NCBI GenBank assembly: GCA_024397995.1
Contig: CP073746.1
Location: 1,488,001 to 1,552,000 of the forward strand
Length of the DNA: 64,000 nucleotides
Origin: a bacterium SCSIO 12827
GTDB taxonomy: Bacteria; Pseudomonadota; Alphaproteobacteria; Rhodospirillales; Casp-alpha2
Reading direction: 5' to 3'
Part shown: positions 27,206-35,941 of the stretch, one piece after another
Numbering within the stretch: the stretch's first letter is position 1
How the letters are laid out: every line of letters begins with the position of its first letter
Made by a program: the position numbers and the translations under genes
The notes under the pieces: model-generated
The model's database searches: none
Told to the model about the DNA's origin: nothing
The model's input: only the letters and a program-made list of their open reading frames with translations

Positions 27206-27811
27206 ATGACATCGACAGAATACAGCGGGTGCTGCGTCCTGCGCCTGATCCTGGTGGCCGCGGCCTCGGCGATGGTTTTGATCCTGGCCATTGCCGTTGA
27301 TACGGCCTTCGCGCAATCCAACCGTTCCAATTTCGCCGACGGCGCCGTCGCCGCGGACGGCAGCCTTCGCGTTCCCGAAGGCTTTCGCGCTCGCTACGTC
27401 ATGCTCGGCGCCTGGGCCGTGGCCGGTGACGCGGACACGGACGGCAAACTTGGCCTGCACGTCGTCTACGCGCCCGGCGATGCCGTCACGGCCTATCGGC
27501 AAACCGGACAGTTCCCGGACGGTAGCGTCCTGGTGAAGGAACTGTTCAACGGCAAAACCGAAGACCTGACCACCGGCCAGGCAACCAGCGCCGCCGACGT
27601 TGCCGGATACTTCGTCATGGTCAAGGACAGGAAAGGGCGGTTTTCCGGAAATCCCCTGTGGGGTGACGGCTGGGGATGGTCGTTCTTCGCCGCCGGCGAG
27701 ACGGAAAAAGCCCAGACCAAGGATTACGTAACCGATTGCCTGGGCTGTCATGAGCCGGCCCGCGCCACGGACCTGGTCTACGACTACGCCTATCCGGTTC
27801 TCCGGAAATGA
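27206..27811 (+). CDS. Cytochrome P460 family protein
   Basis: A 201-residue exported mono-haem protein. The hydrophobic signal sequence (LILVAAASAMVLILAIAVDTAFAQS) is followed by the P460 fold: PEGFRARYVMLGAWAV, DGSVLVKELFNG, WGDGWGWSFF, and the haem-binding CLGCH near the end. P460 enzymes oxidise hydroxylamine through a lysine-crosslinked haem; the crosslinking lysine cannot be assigned safely here. The start at 27206 gives a normal signal peptide; a GTG at 27122 overlapping the previous stop would give an odd extension. It probably shares the promoter of the AhpD-like gene and TetR control. Confidence 0.88.
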   Translation: MTSTEYSGCCVLRLILVAAASAMVLILAIAVDTAFAQSNRSNFADGAVAADGSLRVPEGFRARYVMLGAWAVAGDADTDGKLGLHVVYAPGDAVTAYRQTGQFPDGSVLVKELFNGKTEDLTTGQATSAADVAGYFVMVKDRKGRFSGNPLWGDGWGWSFFAAGETEKAQTKDYVTDCLGCHEPARATDLVYDYAYPVLRK

Positions 27812-27818
27812 TGACACG

Positions 27819-27852
27819 GCATGCCGGGGCGGCAGGGGCTGCCTCGGTATGC
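27819..27852. other. Nested hairpin after the cytochrome P460 gene
   Basis: An outer 8-bp stem with one G:T pair (27819-27826 with 27845-27852) encloses a perfect GGCAG/CTGCC stem with a 3-base loop, beginning eight bases after the stop codon. No T tract follows, so it may act in 3'-end protection or factor-dependent termination. Confidence 0.4.
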
Positions 27853-27994
27853 TTGTGGTCGTGCATACCTATTCACGCTGAATCCTATACTTTCGGTCAA
27901 TAGTGTTTGATCGCGTTGTCTGCGATAAAGAACGCGGACAACAACGTCCTCCTTCAAAAACATCCGCTTAAGGAAGATGAGGAGAACCAAGCCG

Positions 27995-28225
27995 ATGAGA
28001 CCGCAATTGTTGGTTTACGTATCGCGCAACGACCCGGAATATTTCGTCATCACGCCAACCCATTTGGCGCATCAGGCGCATGTCGATTTCTATTGGAGTG
28101 CTTCCGACGATCAGCTTTCCCTGGTTCCCCGGGAACGGGCGCGGGAGGTGCTTGAACGCCTTGGCTGTGAAAATGCCGAGACCGTGGCGATTGATGAATC
28201 CGGGCCGTTCTGCCATGCCGCTTAG
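27995..28225 (+). CDS. Small hypothetical protein, 76 residues
   Basis: Not recognised. A GAGGAG sequence about ten bases upstream supports the ATG at 27995. The protein (RPQLLVYVSRNDPEYFVITP, HVDFYWSASDDQLSLVPRERAREVLERLGCE) has an alternating strand and helix pattern, and no signal peptide. The opposite strand is also open over this stretch but lacks a ribosome-binding site. It stands alone between the P460 gene and the metallo-hydrolase. Existence is plausible rather than certain. Confidence 0.5.
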   Translation: MRPQLLVYVSRNDPEYFVITPTHLAHQAHVDFYWSASDDQLSLVPRERAREVLERLGCENAETVAIDESGPFCHAA

Positions 28226-28356
28226 GGCGGGCCTCATCCCCCTCAGCCGTCCTTAATCCGTTCCCTGACGCCGCGACCACCCGGCTTGCCGGGGCGCCGT
28301 CATGCGTGGTAGCAGTCACATTCCCGCCCTGACGACCATTCGGAGCCCATCCTTCC

Positions 28357-29403
28357 GTGTCTTTCCAACCCGATTATGCCTTCGACGGTGAACCGCCCCT
28401 TGGCGAAACCTGGGAGGTCGCGCCCGGCGTGCGCTGGCTGCGCATGCCCCTGCCGTTCAAGCTGAACCACATCAACCTGTGGATGCTGGAAGACGGCGAC
28501 GGCTGGACCCTTGTCGACACCGGTATCAACACCGAGGAAACCCGCACCGCCTGGGACCGTGTGTTCGAGAACACCCTGGGCGGCAAGCCCGTCACACGCA
28601 TCATCGTCACCCATTTCCATCCGGACCATGTGGGCCTGGCCGGCTGGTTGGCGGCGCGCTTCAAGGTGCCGCTGTGGATGCCCTACACGGAATGGGCCAC
28701 CGGGCGGATGCTCAGCTTCGAAACGGGACAAACGGCGGGGCCAGTGTCTCACGCGTTTTACAAGGCCGCCGGCTTTACCGGCGACCGTCTGGACCAGGTC
28801 GAACATCGGGTCGGGCGTTACGGCGGCAATATTTCGCCCATTCCGGCGGCCATCCGGCGCATCGCCCATGGGGATGAATTCGCTGTCGGGACCCATTCCT
28901 GGCGTGTGATCGAAGGCAACGGCCATTCGCCGGAACATGCCTGTCTGTACTGTGCGGACCTGGGTGTGCTGATATCCGGCGATCAGATTCTGCCCAAGAT
29001 CAGCCCCAATGTCTCCGTCTGGCCGCAGGAGCCGGAGGCCGATCCCCTGGCGCGGTTCCTGGACAGTCTGAAGCGGTTCAAGGACTTACCGGCCGATACC
29101 TTGGTGCTACCGTCCCACAACTGGCCGTTCCGAGGGCTTCTGGAGCGCCTGGACGACCTGGCCGCCCATCATGTGGAACGCCTGGACGCCGCCCAGGCCG
29201 CCTGTGCGGCGCGGGACGGCGACGGCGGGGCGACGGCGGTCGACGTGTTGGAACACCTGTTCAAGCGCGAGATGGACACCCACCAGATGTTCTTCGCCAT
29301 CGGCGAAAGTCTGGCGCATTTGCATCACCTGATGACGCTTGGGCGGGTGAGCCGCTCCGTCGACGCCGCCGGGGTCTACCGCTATCAGGCGGCCGCCGTA
29401 TAG
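28357..29403 (+). CDS. MBL-fold metallo-hydrolase
   Basis: A 348-residue metallo-beta-lactamase-fold hydrolase. The zinc motif THFHPDH is at residues 85-91. Further metal ligands are likely in GNGHSPEHACLYC and VLISGDQILP, with a late His in LPSHNWPF. The long C-terminal helical region (DDLAAHHVERLDAAQAA, HLFKREMDTHQMFFAIGESLAHLHHL) resembles the C-terminal domain of LACTB2- or BLH-like members. The start is a GTG with a GGAGCCC site. Substrate unknown; glyoxalase-II or nuclease-like roles are possible. It overlaps the convergent DJ-1 gene by 19 bases. Confidence 0.85.
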   Translation: MSFQPDYAFDGEPPLGETWEVAPGVRWLRMPLPFKLNHINLWMLEDGDGWTLVDTGINTEETRTAWDRVFENTLGGKPVTRIIVTHFHPDHVGLAGWLAARFKVPLWMPYTEWATGRMLSFETGQTAGPVSHAFYKAAGFTGDRLDQVEHRVGRYGGNISPIPAAIRRIAHGDEFAVGTHSWRVIEGNGHSPEHACLYCADLGVLISGDQILPKISPNVSVWPQEPEADPLARFLDSLKRFKDLPADTLVLPSHNWPFRGLLERLDDLAAHHVERLDAAQAACAARDGDGGATAVDVLEHLFKREMDTHQMFFAIGESLAHLHHLMTLGRVSRSVDAAGVYRYQAAAV

Positions 29404-29984
29404 GGCGGGGCGGGGAAGTATTCGATCCCTTTCTGGACGAAGCGGGCGAATTCAGGGCTTTTCAGCTGGCCCAGCAGCCACAACGACATGTCCATGCCGG
29501 CGGAAATGCCCGCCGAGGTGACGACATTGCCGTCGCGCACGAAGCGCACATCGTCCATAACCTCGACATTGCCGCCGCCGCGCAACAGGTCGACCGCCGC
29601 CCAATAGGTCGTCGCCCGCTTGCCCTGCAGCTGACCCGCCCGGTGCAGCAGCAGCGCACCCGTGCACACGCTGGTCACCCAGCTGCAGTCCGGCGCAACC
29701 TTCTTCAGCCAGTCGATTTCCGGCCCGCCGTTGGCGAAGATCGCCCGCGTGCCCTGGCCGCCGGGGACCAAGACGATGTCCAGCTTGGGGTGGTCGTCCA
29801 GGGTGTAATCGGTGACGATCCTGAGGCCCTTCGCGCAGGTGATTTCACGGCTGCCCGATCCGATGGTGCAGACGGCGAGGCCGGAATCTTCCTGCTTGGC
29901 GGCCCAGGAGAACACTTCCCAGGGGCCGATGGCGTCCAATTCTTCCATGTCGTTGAAGGCGAGAATGCCGATTTGCGTGGTCAT
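29385..29984 (-). CDS. DJ-1/PfpI family protein (isonitrile hydratase-like)
   Basis: A 199-residue single-domain glutamine-amidotransferase-like protein. The nucleophile elbow SVCTGALLL places Cys107; the opening strands ILAFNDMEELDAIGPWEVF match the isonitrile-hydratase/GATase1 branch. The substrate is unknown. It lies 38 bases after a GlxA-type regulator on the same strand whose sensor domain is its own paralogue, so the regulator probably controls it. It overlaps the convergent metallo-hydrolase by 19 bases. Confidence 0.87.
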   Translation of the reverse strand: MTTQIGILAFNDMEELDAIGPWEVFSWAAKQEDSGLAVCTIGSGSREITCAKGLRIVTDYTLDDHPKLDIVLVPGGQGTRAIFANGGPEIDWLKKVAPDCSWVTSVCTGALLLHRAGQLQGKRATTYWAAVDLLRGGGNVEVMDDVRFVRDGNVVTSAGISAGMDMSLWLLGQLKSPEFARFVQKGIEYFPAPPYTAAA

Positions 29985-30022
29985 AATGATGTCTCCGGTC
30001 AGGGTTGGGTTTCGGGAAAGGG

Positions 30023-31057
30023 TCAGGCGGGTGCCAGGGAGGCAAACCGCATTCGGTAGTCCTGGGGGCTGACCCCCAGATTGCGATGAAAGGCCCGGCG
30101 CATGCGTTCTTCGTCACCGAAGCCGCATTGCCCGGCGATCAGCTTGACGGGCAGGTCACTGTCTTCCAGGAGGTTGCGGGCCGCCTCGATGCGGGCCTCT
30201 TGGACAAAGCCGGCGGGCGTGCGGCCCGTGGCTTTCTTGAAATGACGATTGAAGGTGCGCAGGCTCATGGCGGCCTGTTCGGCCATGGTTTCGACGCTGA
30301 TGTCCTCAGCCAGCCGGTCCAGCAGCCAGATCTGCACGTCGCGGATGTTTCCCCGCGGTGCCATCTGCGCCGATAGTTGGCGCGAGAACTGGGTCTGGGA
30401 GCCCGGACGCTTCATGTACATGACCATCTCCCGCGCCACCTCGAGCGCCAGGGCCTTGCCGTGGTCTTCCTCCAGCAGCGCCAAGGCAAGGTCCATGCCC
30501 GCGGTCACGCCGGCCGAGGTATAGATGTTACCGTCCTTGATGAAGATCGGGTCAGGTTCGACCCTGACGTTGGGAAAGCGGTCGGCCAGATTTCGGCAAT
30601 GGGCCCAATGGGTCACCGCGCGGCGTCCGTCGAGCCGCCCGGCGGCGGCCAGAACATAAGCTCCGGTGCAGACGGAAACCACGCGCCGCGCCGATTTCGT
30701 CAAGCGGCGGATGTCGTCGATGGTATCCGCGTCTTCGGTGAACTTCAGGGACCCCTTGCCGCCGGCGCAGATCAATGTGTCGAACGGCGGGACCGCGTCT
30801 TTGAGGGCGCTATCGGCGAATAGGGAGACGCCGGTCGATGTGCGTACGGGGCCCGAGCGGCCGGCGATCATGCGCAGGTCATAAAGTGGTCCGTTGCCGC
30901 CGGCAGCCATATGGATTTCGTTGGCGGATCCGAATACGGCGGCGGGCCCGGTCGCGTCGATGATCTGGCAACGGTCGAAAATGACGATGCCGATCCGCTT
31001 CGGTGCGGTCTGTCGGCGCGCGGATATATCCGCCTGTGATGTCGTATCGGGTGCCAT
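30023..31057 (-). CDS. GlxA-type AraC regulator with DJ-1/PfpI sensor domain
   Basis: A 344-residue regulator. The N-terminal DJ-1/PfpI domain (IGIVIFDRCQIIDATGPAAVFG; Cys130 in SVCTGAYVL) keeps the nucleophile cysteine. The C-terminal AraC-type double HTH covers about residues 235-340 (LLDRLAEDISVETMAEQAAMSLRTFNRHFKKATGRTPAGFVQEARIEAARNLL). The start at 31057 gives the usual length; the frame stays open further upstream into the intergenic region. It is divergent from the BKACE gene and is followed by the single-domain DJ-1 gene. Inducer unknown. Confidence 0.87.
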   Translation of the reverse strand: MAPDTTSQADISARRQTAPKRIGIVIFDRCQIIDATGPAAVFGSANEIHMAAGGNGPLYDLRMIAGRSGPVRTSTGVSLFADSALKDAVPPFDTLICAGGKGSLKFTEDADTIDDIRRLTKSARRVVSVCTGAYVLAAAGRLDGRRAVTHWAHCRNLADRFPNVRVEPDPIFIKDGNIYTSAGVTAGMDLALALLEEDHGKALALEVAREMVMYMKRPGSQTQFSRQLSAQMAPRGNIRDVQIWLLDRLAEDISVETMAEQAAMSLRTFNRHFKKATGRTPAGFVQEARIEAARNLLEDSDLPVKLIAGQCGFGDEERMRRAFHRNLGVSPQDYRMRFASLAPA

Positions 31058-31218
31058 GGCCGTAGTGTGCGGCGGCCCGGTGTTTGGCGCAATGACAACG
31101 ACCCCGCTTTTTATGCCATTTGTTCTGGGCAGATGTTTACCGACCTGTTGGCGACTTTCCGCCCGGCCGCCGCTGTGCGTATGATGTCGGCACAATAAAC
31201 CAGGAGGAAATGGCCACC

Positions 31219-32091
31219 ATGAGCCAAAAGACAATTATCACCTGCGCCGTCACCGGGTCGGCGCCGACCACACAGAAAACCAAGGCGACGCCCGTCACGC
31301 CGGAACAGATCGCGCAGTCGTCGCTCGACGCCGCAAAGGCGGGGGCGGCGATCTGCCACATCCATGTGCGTGAACCCGACGGTACGCCGAGCATGAAGTT
31401 CGAGTACTACGAAGAAGTCGTGAAGCGCATCCGCGACGCCGGCTCGAACATGATCATCAACCTGACCACCGGACCCGGTGCCCGCTATATGCCGAGCGAC
31501 GAAGATCCGCTGATCGCCGGCCCGGGCACGGAATATGTCACCCCGGAAAAGCGCACGGCCCACGTGGAAAAGCTGAAGCCGGAGGTTTGCTCGCTCGACG
31601 TCGCGACCATGAACTTCGGCGAACGCGCCTTCATGAACGTGCCGCGCCATATGCGCGTCATGGCCGACCGCATCAAGGCGGCGGGCGTGAAGCCGGAATT
31701 GGAAGTGTTCGACACCGGGCACATCGAACTGTGCAAGCAGCTGATCAAGGAAGGGCACATTGAATCGCCGCCCTATTTCCAGCTGTGCCTGGGCATTTCC
31801 TACGGCGCCACGGCGACCCCGGAAGCCATGATGCACATGCGCGACCGGCTGCCCGAAGGGGCACCCTGGTCGGCGTTCGGCATCTCGCGCCAACAGTTCC
31901 CCATGGTCGCCCAAGCGGTCCTTCTGGGGGGCAACGTGCGGGTCGGGTTGGAAGACAACATCTATTTGGGGGCCGGCGAACTGGCACCGTCCAACGCGGC
32001 CCTGGTCGAACGCGCGGCAGCGATCATCGAGAATCTGGGATCGTCGGTTGCCACGCCGGACGAGGCACGGGGCATTCTCGGCCTGGGCTGA
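31219..32091 (+). CDS. BKACE family beta-keto acid cleavage enzyme (DUF849)
   Basis: A 290-residue TIM-barrel enzyme that condenses a beta-keto acid with acetyl-CoA and splits it into acetoacetate and a CoA ester. The N-terminus KTIITCAVTGS, the zinc motif CHIHVREPDG, and NLTTGPG are family signatures, and SLDVATMNFGERAFMN follows. The start at 31219 follows AGGAGG; 31210 is too close to it. The substrate varies among members (3-keto-5-aminohexanoate, dehydrocarnitine, others) and cannot be told here. It is divergent from the GlxA-type regulator, a possible controller. Confidence 0.9.
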   Translation: MSQKTIITCAVTGSAPTTQKTKATPVTPEQIAQSSLDAAKAGAAICHIHVREPDGTPSMKFEYYEEVVKRIRDAGSNMIINLTTGPGARYMPSDEDPLIAGPGTEYVTPEKRTAHVEKLKPEVCSLDVATMNFGERAFMNVPRHMRVMADRIKAAGVKPELEVFDTGHIELCKQLIKEGHIESPPYFQLCLGISYGATATPEAMMHMRDRLPEGAPWSAFGISRQQFPMVAQAVLLGGNVRVGLEDNIYLGAGELAPSNAALVERAAAIIENLGSSVATPDEARGILGLG

Positions 32092-32139
32092 TCCTATCTA
32101 GGGAACTGCCGGGCGGCGTTACGCCACCCACATGAAATA

Positions 32140-32178
32140 ACCGGCACGGGGGCGGCAATGCCGCCCCCCAAGCCGGTT
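32140..32178. terminator. Strong hairpin between the BKACE and arsR genes, probable bidirectional terminator
   Basis: A near-continuous GC-rich stem: CCGGC outside, then GGGGGCGGC (32148-32156) pairing with GCCGCCCCC, with a short AAT loop. T-poor tails lie on both sides (TTTCAT on the plus strand, TTATTTCAT on the minus strand). It separates the two convergent genes. Confidence 0.65.
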
Positions 32179-32185
32179 TCATGCA

Positions 32186-32512
32186 TCAAACGGCGATACG
32201 CGCCTTTTCGATGACGGCGGGCATTTCGAACAGCCCGGCCAGCGCCTCAAGGATCGTCATCGCTTCATCACCGCGCAGGGAATAATAGATCGTCTGCGCG
32301 TCGCGGCGGGTTTTGACCACGCCGTCATGGCGCAGGCGCGCCAGATGCTGCGACAGGGCGGACTGAGACAGTCCGACGATGGTTTCAAGTTCGCCCACGC
32401 ATTTTTCGCCGCGGGCAAGGTGGCACAGCACGAGAAGGCGGTGAGGGTTGCTCATCGCCTTGAGAAGGGCGCTGGCCTGTTCGTGATTCTGTTCTACGGT
32501 ATAAGTTGGCAT
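32186..32512 (-). CDS. ArsR/SmtB family transcriptional regulator
   Basis: A 108-residue winged-helix repressor (SALLKAMSNPHRLLVLCHLARGEKCVGELETIVGLSQSALSQHLARLRHDGVVKTRRDAQTIYYSL). Cys residues occur in LCHL and KCVGEL, but the classic CVCDLC metal site is absent and there is no C-terminal Cys, so the signal is unknown; sulfur- or redox-sensing relatives share this overall sequence. The 5' leader on this strand is a CAA/AAC-rich tract and a 12-base palindrome lies about 90 bases upstream. It may regulate only itself or distant genes. Confidence 0.88.
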   Translation of the reverse strand: MPTYTVEQNHEQASALLKAMSNPHRLLVLCHLARGEKCVGELETIVGLSQSALSQHLARLRHDGVVKTRRDAQTIYYSLRGDEAMTILEALAGLFEMPAVIEKARIAV

Positions 32513-32602
32513 GGCGGTTGTTATTGTCCTTATTGCGATGGTTGTTGTTGCTATTGACCGCGCCCGTTCACCCTCAGGTTTACGCGCGGTGGGGTGCTAG
32601 GG

Positions 32603-32614
32603 GCTTATATAAGC
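32603..32614. promoter_or_regulatory. Palindrome GCTTATATAAGC upstream of arsR, candidate operator
   Basis: A perfect 12-base AT-rich palindrome in the 206-base gap between arsR and the RND permease gene. ArsR-family repressors often bind imperfect AT-centred dyads that overlap promoters, so it is a candidate autoregulatory site. Confidence 0.4.
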
Positions 32615-32718
32615 ATTTTCTCGGGCGGATAAAACCGGACAAAAGGCCAGGGTATGCCCATACTTTTGGACAGACCGTGGTCTAGACGTTTCGATTCTTC
32701 GATTTATGGTCATCACGG

Positions 32719-35700
32719 TTATTCAGCTGCCTGGGGGTCTGCGGTGGGGGCATCGGTGCCGTGGCCGGCCGAAGGTTTCCCCCGTTTTTCACCGACCCCG
32801 ATGACAAGGGTTAAAAGGGGCGGAATGATGGCAAGGGTCAAGATCGCCGACAGCGACAGGCCACCCAACACGACCGACCCCAACCCGCGATAAAGCTCCG
32901 AACCGGCCCCCGGGAACACCACCAGCGGCATCATCCCGAACACGCTGGTCAAGGTGGACATGAAGATCGGCCGGATTCGGTTGCTGGTCGCCTCGCGGAT
33001 TGCCTCGGCCGCGGTCATGCCGTCTTCGCGGAGGTGCACCAGAGTTTGGTGAACCAGCAGGATGGCGTTGTTGACGACGATGCCGATCAAGATCACGAAG
33101 CCCAGCAGGGTCAGCATGTCCAGCGGCTGGAATGTGAACATGTTCAGCAACGACAGCCCGACCACACCGCCCGCCGTGGCCAGCGGCACCGAGAGCATGA
33201 TGATGAGCGGATACAGGAAGCTTTCGAACAGAACCGCCATCACCAGATAGACAATGATCACGGCAATCCCCAGGTCGAGCTTCATGGCCTGCCAGGTCTG
33301 GTTCAGCTTGTCCGCCGTGCCGGTGAGGCGCAGCGATGTGCCGGGCGGCAGGCCCTCTGCATACATGGGGTCGATGATCTTGGTTTTGATGATGTCGAGC
33401 GCCTGTTCCAGCGGCACGTCGTCCCGCGGCAAGATCGATAGCGTCACCGCGCGCTGACGTTCGAAGTGATTGATCTGGGTCGGGCCCGTGGTCATTTCAA
33501 TGTCGGACAGGGACGCCGCCGGAATGATCAGCCCGGCCGAGGTCACGACCGGCAGGTTGCTGATGCCTTGTGTTTCGGTGACCTGATCCAAGGGGCCCTT
33601 GATCATCAAATCGACCAGTTTGTTGCCGACGGTGATTTCGGCGATGCGCAGGCCGTCGTTGAAGGCGTCGATGGTGTCCGACAGCTGGCGCGCGGTCACG
33701 CCGTTGTCGGCGAGCTTCACCCGGTTGGGGCGGATGCGCAGTTCGGGCGCCCCCAGGACCAGTTCCGGCTGCGGGCGGACTTGGTTGCCTTCCTTGCGGG
33801 GGAACTCCTGGTTGACGCGGTTGAAGGTCTTGAGCGCCACCTCCATCAGCGGCTCCAGGTCCGGGCCCAGGATGTTCAGGTCGATGGCGCGGGTACCGGT
33901 GACGCCGCGCCCAAATAGGGAGCGTTGGGTGATCTGGCCAAGGGTGCCCGGTTCCTTGAAGGCGGCCTCGCTGAGGATCGGGATCAGGTCCTTGACCCGC
34001 GTCGGATCATGGGCGGCGGCGCCCAGAATGGTGCGGCCGCGGAAGGTGACGAAGAAGAAGCGGTTCAGCTTGGGCCGGCCCTGAGCGTCCGGCTCCGGTC
34101 CCGAGACCTCGGCCAGCAATGGGAAGACCTCTTTCTCATAGCCGCGGGCGATCTGTTCCATGGTGTCCAGGTTGTAGCCCGGCGGCGGCACGATGAAGCC
34201 GATGATGAGGTTACGGTTGCCGCTGGGGAGATACTCCAGCTTGGGCAGCAAAAGCCAGGTGACGCCGGTGCAGATGCTGCACAGAACGGTGACCATGATG
34301 ACGGAGCGCAGACGCGACGCGGTGACCCATTTGGTCAACCCCATCAGCGACTTCATGAACAGGGCCGCGAAATCGTCGATCACCGGGATATGGCGGCGGA
34401 CGATGCTGTCCTCGCCGGGCGATCCCAGAATGCGATTGGCCAGCGCCGGGATCAGGGTGACGGCGACCAGCAGCGAAATCAGCACAGAGACGGAGAGCGC
34501 CACGGCGATGTCGCGGAACAGCTGGCCGGCCTCCAGATCCATGACCAGGACCGGAATGAACACCATCACCGTGGTCAAGGCGGATACCAGGACAGCGACC
34601 CAGACCTGCTTGGCCCCGCGGTAGGCGGCTTCGGCCCGCGTACGGCCCAATTCGCGGTGGCGGAAGATGTTTTCCAGCACCACGATCGCCGCATCGACGA
34701 CCATGCCGACGGCGAAGGCGATCCCGGCCAGCGAGATCACGTTCAGCGACCGGCCCATGGCGGCCATGGCGACGAAGGCGCCGATGACGGACACGGGGAT
34801 CGCCATGGAGACGATCAGCGTCGCCCCGCCCGACCGCAGGAATAGCAGCAGCATGAGCGCGGCGAGTGCCCCGCCAACCACGATGTTCTGCTGCACAAGG
34901 TCGATGGACGAATTGATGTAGATGGTTTCGTCATAGACCTGACGCAGTTCCAGGGCTTGGGAGGGAAGGGCGTATTCGTTCAACTCCTTCACGGCTTCGC
35001 GGATGCCGCGCATGACCTCGATCACGTTGGCGCCGCCTTCACGCACGGCGTTGAAGGCCATGGCCGGCTGGCCGTTGAAGCGGATGCGTTCGGTCGGCTT
35101 GGAGGTGTCCCAGGCCACGGTCGCGATATCGCCCACGGTAACGCGGGCGAAGCGGCCGGTCGTGGGGTCGCGGTCCGAGCGCAGGATCACGCTGGATACG
35201 TCTTCCAGGCGCTGGAATTCACCCTCGGTGCGCACCACGTAGCGGCGCTTGCCTTCGTCCACGTCGCCCGCCGAGACCGAAGAATTGGCGGCGCGCAGCT
35301 TGTCGACCACGTCCGTCACGGTCAGGCCGTAGCGGGCCATGCGGTCCGGTTCGACGAAAATGGTCATTTCCTTGCGCGCGGCGCCATACAGGTTGACCCG
35401 CGCCACGCCGGCCACGCGTTCGATGCGGTCCTGGATCACCTCCTCGGCGAAATCGCCGAACCGGTGAATTTCCTCGTTGTTGCCGGGCTTGCGGATGATC
35501 ACGAACCAGGCGATGGGGTTGTCTTCGGCACTGGCGGTCTGGATCGACGGCTCGTCCGCTTCCTCGGGATAGCCGTTGACCCGATCAAGCCGGTTGGACG
35601 CCAGCAACAGGGCCTTGTCCATATTGGTGCCGATGGCGAATTCCAGATTGATGCGCCCGCGCCCGTCCTGGGATTCGGAGCGGATTTCCTCCAGCCCCTC

Positions 35701-35922
35701 GATGCCCTTCAGGACCTCTTCCTGTTTGACGATGATTTCGCGCTCGACCTCGGCAGGGGCGGCGCTGGGCCAGACTGTTTCGACGCTGATGACCGGTTTG
35801 CGGATGTCCGGCGTCAACTGGATCGGGATCGAATAGAGGGCCACCACACCGAACAGAATCAGCATCAGCACCGCCGCCATGACGGCGATGGGTCGCTGGA
35901 TAGATAGCCGGATCAGGTCCAT
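32719..35922 (-). CDS. RND efflux transporter permease subunit
   Basis: A 1067-residue inner-membrane proton-driven pump of the AcrB/HAE type. It has the two-fold layout: TM1 (MAAVLMLILFGVVALYSIP), porter loops (GIEGLEEIRSESQDGRGRI), a TM2-6 block, second-half TM7 near residue 550, and TM8-12 at the end. In TM4 the relay motif reads VGMVVDAAIVVLENI, with one Asp rather than the AcrB DD pair. In TM10 it reads GIVVNNAILLVHQ, with Asn where AcrB has the relay Lys. The adaptor gene lies 19 bases upstream. No outer-membrane channel gene is nearby, so a shared TolC-like channel is likely. Confidence 0.92.
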   Translation of the reverse strand: MDLIRLSIQRPIAVMAAVLMLILFGVVALYSIPIQLTPDIRKPVISVETVWPSAAPAEVEREIIVKQEEVLKGIEGLEEIRSESQDGRGRINLEFAIGTNMDKALLLASNRLDRVNGYPEEADEPSIQTASAEDNPIAWFVIIRKPGNNEEIHRFGDFAEEVIQDRIERVAGVARVNLYGAARKEMTIFVEPDRMARYGLTVTDVVDKLRAANSSVSAGDVDEGKRRYVVRTEGEFQRLEDVSSVILRSDRDPTTGRFARVTVGDIATVAWDTSKPTERIRFNGQPAMAFNAVREGGANVIEVMRGIREAVKELNEYALPSQALELRQVYDETIYINSSIDLVQQNIVVGGALAALMLLLFLRSGGATLIVSMAIPVSVIGAFVAMAAMGRSLNVISLAGIAFAVGMVVDAAIVVLENIFRHRELGRTRAEAAYRGAKQVWVAVLVSALTTVMVFIPVLVMDLEAGQLFRDIAVALSVSVLISLLVAVTLIPALANRILGSPGEDSIVRRHIPVIDDFAALFMKSLMGLTKWVTASRLRSVIMVTVLCSICTGVTWLLLPKLEYLPSGNRNLIIGFIVPPPGYNLDTMEQIARGYEKEVFPLLAEVSGPEPDAQGRPKLNRFFFVTFRGRTILGAAAHDPTRVKDLIPILSEAAFKEPGTLGQITQRSLFGRGVTGTRAIDLNILGPDLEPLMEVALKTFNRVNQEFPRKEGNQVRPQPELVLGAPELRIRPNRVKLADNGVTARQLSDTIDAFNDGLRIAEITVGNKLVDLMIKGPLDQVTETQGISNLPVVTSAGLIIPAASLSDIEMTTGPTQINHFERQRAVTLSILPRDDVPLEQALDIIKTKIIDPMYAEGLPPGTSLRLTGTADKLNQTWQAMKLDLGIAVIIVYLVMAVLFESFLYPLIIMLSVPLATAGGVVGLSLLNMFTFQPLDMLTLLGFVILIGIVVNNAILLVHQTLVHLREDGMTAAEAIREATSNRIRPIFMSTLTSVFGMMPLVVFPGAGSELYRGLGSVVLGGLSLSAILTLAIIPPLLTLVIGVGEKRGKPSAGHGTDAPTADPQAAE

Positions 35923-35941
35923 GGGGGGGCGTCTCCGGGCC

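Noticed and set aside
27968-28237. Minus-strand frame of 89 codons opposite the small 76-residue gene
   Set aside because: No ribosome-binding site, while the plus strand has GAGGAG at good spacing.
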